The notes under the pieces: generated by a model
What the model was told of the DNA's origin: nothing
The model's database searches: none
Seen by the model: only the letters and a program-made list of their open reading frames with translations
Part shown: positions 44,033 to 52,380 of the stretch, piece by piece
How the letters are laid out: each line of letters begins with the position of its first letter
Numbering within the stretch: the first letter of the stretch is position 1
Translations under genes and position numbers: made by a program
DNA from: Caldimonas thermodepolymerans
Lineage (GTDB): Bacteria; Pseudomonadota; Gammaproteobacteria; Burkholderiales; Burkholderiaceae_C
NCBI RefSeq assembly: GCF_015476235.1
Contig: NZ_CP064338.1
Coordinates: forward strand, 1,364,001-1,428,000
Length of the DNA: 64,000 nt
Reading direction: 5' to 3'

Positions 44033-44054
44033 CCGGCCCCGTCTGCGGGGCCGG
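44033..44054. terminator. GC-rich hairpin between convergent ntrC and xthA
   Basis: CCGGCCCC (44033-44040) pairs with GGGGCCGG (44047-44054) around GTCTGC. There is no T-run, so it is a weak terminator candidate for either strand; it abuts the xthA stop. Confidence 0.45.
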
Positions 44055-44831
44055 TCAGTCCAGCGTGAGGATCACCGGCGCGTGGTCGCTCGGCTTGGGC
44101 CACTTGCGTGGCGCCCGGTCGATCGTGCAGGCGCTGACCTGCGGGCGCAGCGCCTCGCTGACCAGGATGTGGTCGATGCGCAGGCCCCGGTTCTTCTGGT
44201 AGCCGAGCATGCGGTAGTCCCACCACGAGAAGCTCTTCTCCGGCTGTTCGAACAGCCGGAAGCTGTCGACCAGGCCGAGCTGCAGCAGGGCACGGAAGTG
44301 CTCGCGCTCCGCGGTCGTGTGGTGGATGGTCTCGCGCAGGCCCTCGGGGTCGTAGGAGTCGCGGTCCTCCGGCGCGATGTTGAAGTCGCCCAGCAGCACC
44401 AGGCGCGGGTGCGCGGCCAGCTCGTCGCGCAGCCAGCGCTGCAGCCCCTCGAGCCAGCGCATCTTGTAGTCGAACTTGGGCGAGCCCGGCTCCTGCCCGT
44501 TGACGAAGTAGCCGTTGACCAGGCGGATCGGCCCGCCCGGGCCGTCGACGGTGGCCGCGATCACGCGCGCGTGCTCGTCCTCGAAGCCGGGGATGTTGCG
44601 CACCACGTCGCGCACCGGCGTGCGGCTGAGCACGGCCACGCCGTTGTAGGTGCGCTGGCCGAAGGTGGCGGCCTCGTAGCCCGCGGCGCGCAGCGGCTCG
44701 TGCGGGAACTTGTCGTCGGTGAGCTTGAGCTCCTGCAGGCACAGCACGTCGACCGGATTGGCGGCCAGCCAGTCCAGCACGTGCTGCAGCCGGGCGGTGA
44801 GGGAGTTGATGTTCCAGGTCGCCAGTTTCAT
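44055..44831 (-). CDS. xthA: Exodeoxyribonuclease III
   Basis: The 258-residue member of the EEP (exonuclease-endonuclease-phosphatase) family cleaves AP sites and removes 3' blocking groups in base-excision repair. Metal and catalytic residues are visible in ATWNINSLTARL, LQELKL (Glu), NGYFVNGQE (Tyr), LLGDFNIAPEDRD (Asp/Asn) and SDHAPVILTL (Asp-His). Its ATG overlaps the folA stop (ATGA), an uncommon but convincing coupling. It converges on ntrC. Confidence 0.95.
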   Translation of the reverse strand: MKLATWNINSLTARLQHVLDWLAANPVDVLCLQELKLTDDKFPHEPLRAAGYEAATFGQRTYNGVAVLSRTPVRDVVRNIPGFEDEHARVIAATVDGPGGPIRLVNGYFVNGQEPGSPKFDYKMRWLEGLQRWLRDELAAHPRLVLLGDFNIAPEDRDSYDPEGLRETIHHTTAEREHFRALLQLGLVDSFRLFEQPEKSFSWWDYRMLGYQKNRGLRIDHILVSEALRPQVSACTIDRAPRKWPKPSDHAPVILTLD

Positions 44832-45337
44832 GGCGCGGGTTTCCTGCGGTGGTAGGTGACGAAGTGGTAGGTCCAGCCTGCGGGCGCCTGGTGCGTTTCG
44901 CGCGAGACCTCGTCGAACTCCTCACGGTTCCACTGCGGGAAATACGTGTCGCCCTCGAACTCGTGGTCGATCTCGGTCAGGATCATCTCGTCCACGAGCG
45001 GCAGCGCCTCGGCGTACACCTGGGCGCCACCGATGACGAACACCTTGCTCGCGTGCTTGAGCAGCTCCAGCGCGGCCGGCAGCGAAGGGGCTTCCTCGAT
45101 GCCGGGGGCGGTCCAGTGCGGGTCGCGCGTGATCACGACATTGCGCCGGCCGGGCAGCGGCCGGCCGATCGACTCGTAGGTCTTGCGCCCCATCAGCACC
45201 GGGCAGCCGAGGGTGACGCGCTTGAAGTGTTTCAGGTCCTCCGGCAGGTGCCAGATCAGGCGGTTGTCGCGCCCGATCACGCCGTTGCGGGCGACGGCGG
45301 CGATGATGCTCAGCTGAGGCAGGTCGGGCGTGTCCAT
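44828..45337 (-). CDS. folA: Dihydrofolate reductase
   Basis: The 169-residue enzyme reduces dihydrofolate to tetrahydrofolate with NADPH. Signatures are the N-terminal SIIAAVARNGVIGRDNRLIWHLPEDL region (blocks at about 8-33, including the Trp-His-Leu-Pro and catalytic acidic residue), PVLMGRKTYESIGRPLPGR and VIGGAQVYAEAL. A CACAAT hexamer lies 6 nt before the ATG and there is no ribosome site, so the message may be leaderless. It overlaps xthA and lies downstream of thyA, which generates its substrate dihydrofolate, with a transporter gene in between. Confidence 0.96.
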   Translation of the reverse strand: MDTPDLPQLSIIAAVARNGVIGRDNRLIWHLPEDLKHFKRVTLGCPVLMGRKTYESIGRPLPGRRNVVITRDPHWTAPGIEEAPSLPAALELLKHASKVFVIGGAQVYAEALPLVDEMILTEIDHEFEGDTYFPQWNREEFDEVSRETHQAPAGWTYHFVTYHRRKPAP

Positions 45338-45343
45338 GGCGGT

Positions 45344-45349
45344 ATTGTG
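45344..45349 (-). promoter_or_regulatory. Candidate -10 hexamer for folA
   Basis: CACAAT on the minus strand, ending 6 nt before the ATG at 45337; predicted transcription start at or within one base of the start codon. Confidence 0.45.
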
Positions 45350-45398
45350 GCGTGGTTGGCCGGGATGCGTGCGCGTTCGCCGCGCTGCCTTTCGGGGG

Positions 45399-46268
45399 CT
45401 AGCGCCGGGGCAGCAGGGCGCTGGCGATGGCGCCCATGATCAGCAGCGCCGCAGCCCAATCCTGCCACTGCGGCACCTCCCCGACGATCACCGTGGCAGC
45501 CAGCGTGCCGACCAGCGGCACCGCCATCACAGAAAAGGCGCTGGCGGCCGGCGGCAGGTCGCGCGCCATGCCGAACCAGATGATCTGCGCGAAGCCGTAG
45601 TTGATCGCCGCACCCCAGGCGAGCGAGGCCCACATCGGCGCGCTGAAGTGCCAGTGCGGCGCGGGCTCGGTGAGCGCGGCCAGCGTCCAGAACACCACCG
45701 AGCCCAGCAGCATCATCCACACCGTGAGTGCCTCGGTGGGCAGCTCGGTGCGGGTACGGCGCATCAGCAGGGTGCCCAGCGCCCAGGAGACGGCCGCGAC
45801 CTGCATGTAGACCACGCCCACCGGCCGGCCCATCAGGGCGTTCAGCTCCTCGGCCACCAGCAGCGCGACCGCCGCGGCGCCGCACGCGACGCTGAGCCAC
45901 ACGCGGGCGTCCATGCGCTCGCGGAACAGCAGCGCGCCGGCGAGCACGGTCCAGATCGGCATCGTGAAGCCGAGGATCGCGGCGCGCCCGGAGGCCAGCT
46001 CGCGCACGCCCAGCACCGAGAACAGGTGCCAGCCGAGGATGTTGGGCAGGGCCAGCCATGCGACGGTGGCCAGCTCGCGGCCGCGCACCCGCACCGGCAC
46101 GCCGCGCGCGAGGTAGAAGGCCAGCAGCATCAGCGCGCCGCCGCTCATCGTCGTGGCACGCAGGTACAGCGGCGTGATCTCGCGCAGCGAGAACTTCATC
46201 ATGGGCCAGTTGGTGCCCCACATCAGCGTGAGCAGGGCGAGGCCCCAGAACTGGCGCCGGGTCAGCAT
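45399..46268 (-). CDS. EamA/DMT-superfamily transporter
   Basis: This 289-residue membrane protein has ten helices as two EamA repeats (first repeat about 1-140, beginning LLTLMWGTNWPMMKFSL, and second about 150-285). The drug/metabolite transporter superfamily exports amino acids, nucleobases or other metabolites; no substrate can be read. Start ATG at 46268 lies 8 bp after the thyA stop, so it is likely cotranscribed with thyA. The longer reading frame to 46892 is a thyA shadow. Confidence 0.88.
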   Translation of the reverse strand: MLTRRQFWGLALLTLMWGTNWPMMKFSLREITPLYLRATTMSGGALMLLAFYLARGVPVRVRGRELATVAWLALPNILGWHLFSVLGVRELASGRAAILGFTMPIWTVLAGALLFRERMDARVWLSVACGAAAVALLVAEELNALMGRPVGVVYMQVAAVSWALGTLLMRRTRTELPTEALTVWMMLLGSVVFWTLAALTEPAPHWHFSAPMWASLAWGAAINYGFAQIIWFGMARDLPPAASAFSVMAVPLVGTLAATVIVGEVPQWQDWAAALLIMGAIASALLPRR

Positions 46269-46276
46269 GCGCCGCG

Positions 46277-47098
46277 TCAGACCGCCACGGGTGCCTTGAT
46301 GTGCGGGTGGTGCCGGTAGTCGAGGATCTCGAAGTCCTCGTACTCGTAGTCGAAGATCGAGGGCGGACGCCGCTTGATGTTCAGCACCGGGTAGGGGTAG
46401 GGCTGGCGCGACAGCTGCAGCTCGACCTGCTCGAAGTGGTTGTTGTAGATGTGGCAGTCGCCGCCGGTCCAGACGAAGTCGCCCACCGCCAGGTCGCACT
46501 GCTGCGCGACCATGTGCGTCAGCAGCGCGTAGCTGGCGATGTTGAACGGCACGCCGAGGAAGATGTCGGCGCTGCGCTGGTAGAGCTGGCAGCTGAGCTT
46601 GCCGTCGGCCACGTAGAACTGGAACAGCGCGTGGCAGGGCGCCAGCGCCATCTTCGGCAGCTCGGCGACGTTCCAGGCACTGACGATGATGCGGCGCGAG
46701 TCCGGGTTGGTCTTCAGCGTGCGGATGACCTCGGCGATCTGGTCGACGTGGCCGCCGTCCGGCGTGGGCCAGGAGCGCCACTGCACGCCGTAGATCGGGC
46801 CCAGGTCGCCGTCCTCGCGCGCCCATTCGTCCCAGATCGTCACGCCGCGCTCCTGCAGCCACTTCACGTTGCTGTCGCCGCGCAGGAACCACAGCAGCTC
46901 GTAGATGATGGACTTCAGGTGCAGCTTCTTCGTCGTGACCAGCGGAAAGCCTTCGGACAGGTCGAAGCGCATCTGGTAGCCGAACACGCTGCGCGTGCCG
47001 GTGCCGGTGCGGTCGGTCTTGGCCGTGCCATGCTGGTAGACATGGCGCATGAAGTCTTCGTACTGGGAGCGGACCGGGCGGGGGCTGGCGGAGGTCAT
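46277..47098 (-). CDS. thyA: Thymidylate synthase
   Basis: The 273-residue ThyA converts dUMP to dTMP with methylene-tetrahydrofolate. The catalytic Cys is in [13 protein letters not shown], the Arg-Arg phosphate site in [13 protein letters not shown], and other signatures are [37 protein letters not shown] and GDCHIYNNH. Length is slightly over the usual 264 because of an N-terminal extension. It begins the minus-strand thyA-EamA-folA-xthA row, coupling dTMP synthesis with folate recycling. Confidence 0.97.
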   Translation of the reverse strand: MTSASPRPVRSQYEDFMRHVYQHGTAKTDRTGTGTRSVFGYQMRFDLSEGFPLVTTKKLHLKSIIYELLWFLRGDSNVKWLQERGVTIWDEWAREDGDLGPIYGVQWRSWPTPDGGHVDQIAEVIRTLKTNPDSRRIIVSAWNVAELPKMALAPCHALFQFYVADGKLSCQLYQRSADIFLGVPFNIASYALLTHMVAQQCDLAVGDFVWTGGDCHIYNNHFEQVELQLSRQPYPYPVLNIKRRPPSIFDYEYEDFEILDYRHHPHIKAPVAV

Positions 47099-47126
47099 GA
47101 GGGTGATGCGGTGAACCAGGGGGGGA

Positions 47127-48953
47127 TTATGCGGCGGCAGCCTGGGCGTCGAACTGCAGGGCCGCCAGCCGGGCGTACAGGCCGTCGCGGGCGATCAGCG
47201 CGGCGTGCGTGCCGGTCTCGACGATGCGGCCATGCTCCATCACGACGATGCGGTCGGCGCGCTGCACGGTGGCCAGGCGGTGCGCGATCACCAGCGTCGT
47301 GCGGTGCGCCATCGCGGCTTCCAGCGCGGCCTGCACCATGCGCTCGCTCTCGGCGTCCAGCGCGCTGGTGGCCTCGTCGAGCAGCAGCAGCGGCGGGTTC
47401 TTCAGCATCGCGCGCGCGATCGCGATGCGCTGGCGCTGGCCGCCGGACAGGCGCACGCCGCGCTCGCCGAGGTGGGTGTGGTAGCCCTGCGGCAGCGCCG
47501 CGATGAAGTCGTGCGCGAACGCGGCGCGCGCGGCGGCGACGACCTCGTCGTCCCTCGCGTCGGGGCGGCCGTAGCGGATGTTCTCCAGTGCCGAGGCCGA
47601 GAAGATCACGCTGTCCTGCGGCACGATGCCGATGCGCGCGCGCAGCTCGGCCAGGGACGCCTCGCGCACCGGCACGCCGTCGACCTCGACGCGCCCCGAC
47701 TGCGCGTCGTAGAAGCGCAGCAGCAGCTGGAACACCGTGCTCTTGCCTGCGCCGCTCGGGCCGACCAGCGCGACGGTCTCGCCCGGGCGCACCTCGAGCG
47801 AGAAGTGCTGCAGGGCCGGCGCCTGCGGCCGCGAGGGGTAGCAGAACGTGACGTCGTCCAGGCGCACCGACGAGCCGCGCTCGACGCGGGGCAGCGGCCG
47901 CGGCTGCGCGGGGGAGGCGATGGGCGAGCGCGTGGCCAGCAGCTCCATCAGCCGCTCGGTGGCGCCCGCGGCGCGCAGCAGGTCGCCGTAGACCTCGGCC
48001 AGCACCGCGACGGAGCTGACCAGCAGGATCACGTAGACCACCGTCTGGCCCAGGTGGCCGGCGCTGATGTGCCCGGCCAGCACCGCCTGCGTGCCCTGGT
48101 ACAGCCCCCACAGCAGCGCGCCGAAGGTGGCGCTGATCACGAAGGCGACCAGCACCGCGCGCATGCGCGTGCGGCGCACCGCGGTGGCGAAGGCCCGCTC
48201 GGTCGAGGCGTCGAAGCGCGCCGCCTCGTGGTCTTCCTGGGTGTAGCTCTGCACCACCGGCACCGCGTTGAGCACCTCGGCGGCGATCGCGCTGGAGTCG
48301 GCCACGCGGTCCTGGCTGGCGCGCGAGAGGCTGCGCACGCGCCGGCCGAACCACAGCGTGGGCAGCACCACCAGCACCAGGATGCCCAGCACCTGCGTCA
48401 TCACGTAGGGGTTGGTGACCACCAGCATCACCAGCGCGCCCGTGCCCATCACCAAATTGCGCAGGCCCATCGAGAGGCTGGAGCCGACCACGGTCTGCAC
48501 CAGCGTGGTGTCGGTGGTCAGGCGCGACAGCACCTCGGCGGTCTGGGTGGTCTCGAAGAACTCGGGGCTTTGCCGGATCACGTGGCGGTAGACCGCATCG
48601 CGCAGGTCGGCGGTGATGCGCTCGCCCAGCCACGAGACCATGTAGTAGCGCGCCGCCGAGAACACGCCCAGCGCCGCACCGACCGCGAACAGCGCGAGGA
48701 AGTGGCCGCGCAGCGCCAGCAGCCGTTCGCCCGGCTCGGCGGCCACCAGGCCCTGGTCGATCAGCCCGCGCAGCGCGAGCGGGAACGCCAGCGTGGTCAG
48801 TGCCGCCAGCACGAGGAACACGACGGCCAGCGCGATGCGGCCGCGGTAGGGCAGGAGGAACGGGCGCAGGCCGGACAGCGAACGCACCGAGCGCCCGCGC
48901 GCGCTCTCGCGGCGGGCGGCCAGGGCGGGGCCGGGAGGGGAGGGGGCGGGCAT
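47127..48953 (-). CDS. ABC exporter half-transporter (MsbA/BmrA-like, permease fused to ATPase)
   Basis: This 608-residue half-transporter has six membrane helices (about 30-325) followed by an ATPase domain (about 365-600). The ATPase has Walker [10 protein letters not shown], signature LSGGQRQR, Walker [13 protein letters not shown] with catalytic Glu, and the His switch VIAHRL. It functions as a dimer. Length and the ATM/MsbA-like arrangement suggest export of lipids, drugs or peptides; I cannot choose. ATG at 48953 is used because the open frame upstream (to 49088) overlaps the marR promoter. It diverges from marR across 133 bp that contains the MarR-like operator, so it may share that control. 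Confidence 0.9.
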   Translation of the reverse strand: MPAPSPPGPALAARRESARGRSVRSLSGLRPFLLPYRGRIALAVVFLVLAALTTLAFPLALRGLIDQGLVAAEPGERLLALRGHFLALFAVGAALGVFSAARYYMVSWLGERITADLRDAVYRHVIRQSPEFFETTQTAEVLSRLTTDTTLVQTVVGSSLSMGLRNLVMGTGALVMLVVTNPYVMTQVLGILVLVVLPTLWFGRRVRSLSRASQDRVADSSAIAAEVLNAVPVVQSYTQEDHEAARFDASTERAFATAVRRTRMRAVLVAFVISATFGALLWGLYQGTQAVLAGHISAGHLGQTVVYVILLVSSVAVLAEVYGDLLRAAGATERLMELLATRSPIASPAQPRPLPRVERGSSVRLDDVTFCYPSRPQAPALQHFSLEVRPGETVALVGPSGAGKSTVFQLLLRFYDAQSGRVEVDGVPVREASLAELRARIGIVPQDSVIFSASALENIRYGRPDARDDEVVAAARAAFAHDFIAALPQGYHTHLGERGVRLSGGQRQRIAIARAMLKNPPLLLLDEATSALDAESERMVQAALEAAMAHRTTLVIAHRLATVQRADRIVVMEHGRIVETGTHAALIARDGLYARLAALQFDAQAAAA

Positions 48954-49031
48954 GGCGCGCAGTGTAGGCGAGGGGCCGCCGGCACACCGGGCGCAGGGCC
49001 GGGCGGCGGGTCGGCGCACCATTTCGGTGCC

Positions 49032-49060
49032 TTGACAATATTTGCCTGGGCAACTAGATT
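49032..49060 (+). promoter_or_regulatory. marR promoter with embedded palindromic operator
   Basis: TTGACA (49032-49037) and TAGATT (49055-49060) are spaced by exactly 17 bp. The palindrome TTGCCTGGGCAA (49042-49053) lies between them. The same core, TTGCCTAGGCAA, recurs in front of the efflux operon at 49618-49633. A repressor bound here would block RNA polymerase directly, giving autorepression. Confidence 0.82.
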
Positions 49061-49086
49061 GCAGGTTTGCCGTCCGCGATCCTGCC

Positions 49087-49581
49087 ATGTCCCAGCCCGA
49101 TTCCGCGTCGCCCTGCGTCTTCTACAGCCCCGGCACCTACGGGCAGGAAGACAGCGTGGGCTTCCTGATGAAGCGGGCGCTCGGCCTGGTGCTGCAGGAG
49201 ACCGACCGGCGCCTGGCGCCGCACGGGCTCACCAACGCGCAGTGGGGGCCGCTGTTCAAGATCCGCAAGCTGGGCACCACGACGGTGGCCGAGCTGGCGC
49301 GCCAGATGAACATGGATGCCGGGGCGATGACGCGCATGCTCGACCGGCTGGAAGCCAAGGAGCTGTGCCGGCGGGTGCGCTCGACGATCGACCGGCGCGT
49401 GGTGCGGATCGAGCTGACCCCGGAGGGCGAGCGCATCGCCGACGAGGTGCCGGCGGTGCTCTCGGACGTGATGAACGAGCTGCTCACCGGGTTCTCGGTC
49501 GACGAATGGGAGAACCTCAAGAGCTACCTGCGCCGCATGATCGCCAACGGCGAGCGCTTCCGCGGCGAGGGGGCGGGATGA
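49087..49581 (+). CDS. MarR-family transcriptional regulator
   Basis: This 164-residue winged-helix regulator has a DNA-binding segment (about 60-115) containing TTVAELARQMNMDAGAMTRMLDRLEAK and the wing RSTIDRRVVRIELTPEGE. The N- and C-terminal helices form the dimer. The ATG at 49087 is chosen; the in-frame upstream ATG at 49042 lies inside the operator. It precedes the efflux operon, and matching palindromes occur before both transcription units, so it most likely represses itself and the pump until a ligand (phenolic, drug or hydrophobic compound) binds. Confidence 0.92.
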   Translation: MSQPDSASPCVFYSPGTYGQEDSVGFLMKRALGLVLQETDRRLAPHGLTNAQWGPLFKIRKLGTTTVAELARQMNMDAGAMTRMLDRLEAKELCRRVRSTIDRRVVRIELTPEGERIADEVPAVLSDVMNELLTGFSVDEWENLKSYLRRMIANGERFRGEGAG

Positions 49582-49584
49582 GGC

Positions 49585-49607
49585 GGGCGCCAGGGCGCCC
49601 GTTTTTT
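49585..49607 (+). terminator. Intrinsic terminator after marR
   Basis: GGGCGC/GCGCCC stem with a CAGG loop, then G and six T (49602-49607). It isolates marR from the efflux operon, which therefore has its own promoter and operator. Confidence 0.8.
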
Positions 49608-49617
49608 GGTCTCATTT

Positions 49618-49633
49618 ATTTGCCTAGGCAAAT
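49618..49633 (+). promoter_or_regulatory. Perfect 16-bp palindrome: predicted MarR operator of the efflux operon
   Basis: ATTTGCCTAGGCAAAT is its own reverse complement and shares its 12-bp core (one central change) with the palindrome in the marR promoter. It ends 4 nt before the first gene of the pump operon. Confidence 0.85.
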
Positions 49634-49637
49634 TTAG

Positions 49638-51095
49638 ATGCAGCAAGATTTGACGACAATCAAGCGACGGTCCGCAGCGCGGCTCCTCGGGGCGCTGCCG
49701 GCGGCCGCGCTCGTGGCGGTGCTGGCCGGCTGCGCGAGCCCTGCGGGCATCGAGCCGCAGGCCCGGCCCCTGGACGGGGCGGAGGTCGGGCTGGCCGGCA
49801 CCGAGGCGGCTCCTGCCATCAGCCTCGAGTGGTGGCGCGAGCTGGGCGACGCGCAGCTGGACCGCCTGGTCGAGCGAGCCTTGCAGGACCATCCCGACCT
49901 GAAGGTGGCGCAGGCGCGGCTGGCGCGCGCCGCCGCCGGGGTGGAAGGCGCCGACGCGGCGCGCTGGCCGCAGGTCAATGGCTCGCTCGACCTGACCCGC
50001 CAGCGCTACACCGAGAACGGCGCCGTGCCCGCGCCGCTGGCCGGCTCGATCCGCAACAGCGCTACCCTGCAGTTGTCCGGCGGCTGGGAGCTGGACTTCT
50101 TTGGCCGCCACCGCGCCCAGCTGGAAGCCGCGCTCGGCGCACGGCGCGCCGCGCAGGCCGAGGTGGCCGCGGCGCGCGTGGTGCTGGCGGCCAACGTGGT
50201 GCGCCAGTACGTGCAGCTGGGCCGGTTGTTCGAGCAGCGTGCGATCGCCGAACGCACGCTGGCGCAGCGCCAGGAGATGCTGGAGCTGGTCCGCCAGCGC
50301 GTGGCCGCCGGCCTCGACACCCAGGTGGAACTGCGCCAGGGCGAGGGCGCGCTGCCGGAGATCCGCCAGCAGATCGAGAGCCTGGACGAACAGATCGCGT
50401 TGGCACGCCACGCGCTGGCGGCGCTGACGGCCCAGGCGCCCGGCGCGCTGGACGACCTGCGCCCGGCGTTGCCCGCGCTGCGCGACGTGCCGGTGCCGCA
50501 GCAGCTGCCGGCCGACCTGCTGGGCCGCCGCCCGGACGTGGAGGCGGCGCGCTGGCGTGTCGAAGCGGCCGTGCGCGACGTGCAGGTGGCCCGCACCGAG
50601 TTCTACCCCAACGTCAACCTGACTGCCTTCGTCGGCCTGTCGTCCATCGGGCTGGACCGCCTGCTCGAAGCCGGCAGCCGGCAGTACGGCGCCGGCCCGG
50701 CGCTGCGCTTGCCGGTCTTCGAGGCGGGCCGCCTGCGCGCCCAGCTGCGCGGGCGCACCGCCGACCTGGATGCCGCGATCGAGAGCTACAACGCCGCGGT
50801 GCTCGGCGCGGTGCGCGACGTGGCCGACCAGCTGGCCTCGCGCCGCTCGGTCGAGCGCCAGCTCCGCGAGCAGCAGCAGGCCCAGGCCGCGGCCGAGGCC
50901 GCCTACGACTATGCGGTGCAGCGCTACCGCGCCGGGCTGGGCAGCTACCTGACGGTGCTGACGGCCGAGCAGGCCGTACTCGCGCAGCGCCGCCTCGGCG
51001 CCGACCTGAAGGCGCGCACCCTGGACACCCACATCGCGCTGATGCGCGCGCTCGGCGGCGGCCATGCGGCCGACGCGACGCTGGCACGGCGCTGA
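49638..51095 (+). CDS. Outer-membrane efflux lipoprotein, NodT/OprM family
   Basis: This 485-residue TolC-like channel protein begins with a lipoprotein signal; the lipobox is LAGC with the modified Cys at about 31. Two outer-membrane-efflux repeats follow (about 65-260 and 280-470), including the RPDVEAARWRVEAAVRDV and YRAGLGSYLTVLTAEQ motifs. It should form the trimeric exit duct of the pump with the two following genes. No Shine-Dalgarno sequence precedes the ATG at 49638 and the operator lies 4 nt upstream; a TTG at 49650 is the only near alternative, so the start is uncertain. Confidence 0.9.
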   Translation: MQQDLTTIKRRSAARLLGALPAAALVAVLAGCASPAGIEPQARPLDGAEVGLAGTEAAPAISLEWWRELGDAQLDRLVERALQDHPDLKVAQARLARAAAGVEGADAARWPQVNGSLDLTRQRYTENGAVPAPLAGSIRNSATLQLSGGWELDFFGRHRAQLEAALGARRAAQAEVAAARVVLAANVVRQYVQLGRLFEQRAIAERTLAQRQEMLELVRQRVAAGLDTQVELRQGEGALPEIRQQIESLDEQIALARHALAALTAQAPGALDDLRPALPALRDVPVPQQLPADLLGRRPDVEAARWRVEAAVRDVQVARTEFYPNVNLTAFVGLSSIGLDRLLEAGSRQYGAGPALRLPVFEAGRLRAQLRGRTADLDAAIESYNAAVLGAVRDVADQLASRRSVERQLREQQQAQAAAEAAYDYAVQRYRAGLGSYLTVLTAEQAVLAQRRLGADLKARTLDTHIALMRALGGGHAADATLARR

Positions 51096-51129
51096 ACGAC
51101 CGGACTTCCTGCACAGGACGATTCCCACC

Positions 51130-52365
51130 ATGAGCAACGAACAACCGACTCCCGCACCTGCCGCGACCTCGATGGGGGCGCGCCGCCGGAAAGGACTGAC
51201 GCTGATCGCCGTGGCCGTGCTGCTGGCCGGCCTGGGCTACGGTGCCTGGCACGTGCTGCACGCCAGCCGCTACGAGACCACCGACAACGCCTACGTGCAG
51301 GCCGACCTGGTGCAGGTCACGCCGCAGGTGGGCGGCACGGTGCTCGCGGTGCACGTGAGCGACACCGACTTCGTGCGTGCCGGCCAGCCGCTGGTGCAGC
51401 TGGACCCGGCCGACGCGCGCGTCGCGCTGGAGCAGGCCGAGGCGCAGCTGGCGCAGACCGTGCGCGAGGTGCGCCAGCTGTTCGCCAGCCACGCCGCGCT
51501 GCGCGCCCAGGTGGCCGCGCGCGAGGCCGAGCTGGCGCGCGCGCAGGCCGAGGTGGCGCGCGCCCAGGACGACGTGCAGCGGCGCATGCCGCTGGTGCAG
51601 ACCGGCGCGGTGGGCAAGGAAGAGTTCGAGCACGCCAACGCGCAGCTCGCGGCGGCGCGCAGCGCGGCGGCGGCGGCGCAGTCGGCGGTGCTGGCGGCAC
51701 GCGAGCAGCTCGCGGCCAGCCAGGCGCTGACCGAGGGCACCACGGTCGAGCAGCACCCGAGCGTGCAGCGGGCCGCGGCGCGCGTGCGCGAGGCGTGGCT
51801 CGCGCTCAGGCGCGCCGAGCTGCCCGCGCCGGTGGACGGCTACGTGGCGCGCCGCAGCGTGCAGGTCGGCCAGCGCGTGGCCGCCGGCGCGCCGCTGATG
51901 GCCATCGTGCCGCTCAAGCAGGTCTGGGTGGACGCCAACTTCAAGGAAGGCCAGCTGCGGCGCCTGCGCATCGGCCAGCCGGTCGAGCTCAAGGCCGACG
52001 TCTACGGCGACGCGGTGACCTACCACGGCACCGTGGTCGGCCTGGGCGCGGGCACCGGCGCGGCGTTCTCGCTGCTGCCGGCGCAGAACGCCACCGGCAA
52101 CTGGATCAAGGTGGTGCAGCGGGTGCCGGTGCGCATCGAGCTGGACCCGAAGGAGCTGGATGCGCATCCACTGCAGGTCGGGCTCTCGATGGAAGCGCGC
52201 GTGGACGTGCGCCGCCAGGACGGCAAGGTGCTGTCCGACGGCCCGCGCCGCAGCTCGGCGGTGCGCACCGAGGTGTTCGGCGACCTCGACCGCGAGGCGC
52301 AGGCGCATGTCGAGCGCATCATCTCGGCCCACCTGGGGCGGCCGCAGGCCGCGGCGCGCTCGTAA
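51130..52365 (+). CDS. emrA: EmrA/HlyD-family membrane fusion protein
   Basis: The 411-residue periplasmic adaptor is anchored by one N-terminal helix (about 24-46). The lipoyl/barrel-sandwich halves are at about 60-95 (RYETTDNAYVQADLVQV, VRAGQPLVQLDPADARV) and 235-275 (LPAPVDGYVARRSVQVGQRV), with a long alpha-helical hairpin (about 100-225) between and a beta-barrel after. It links the MFS pump EmrB to the outer-membrane channel. The ATG at 51130 is chosen; the longer frame to 51064 overlaps the upstream gene. Confidence 0.92.
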   Translation: MSNEQPTPAPAATSMGARRRKGLTLIAVAVLLAGLGYGAWHVLHASRYETTDNAYVQADLVQVTPQVGGTVLAVHVSDTDFVRAGQPLVQLDPADARVALEQAEAQLAQTVREVRQLFASHAALRAQVAAREAELARAQAEVARAQDDVQRRMPLVQTGAVGKEEFEHANAQLAAARSAAAAAQSAVLAAREQLAASQALTEGTTVEQHPSVQRAAARVREAWLALRRAELPAPVDGYVARRSVQVGQRVAAGAPLMAIVPLKQVWVDANFKEGQLRRLRIGQPVELKADVYGDAVTYHGTVVGLGAGTGAAFSLLPAQNATGNWIKVVQRVPVRIELDPKELDAHPLQVGLSMEARVDVRRQDGKVLSDGPRRSSAVRTEVFGDLDREAQAHVERIISAHLGRPQAAARS

Positions 52366-52380
52366 GAGGGCGGTGCAGGC

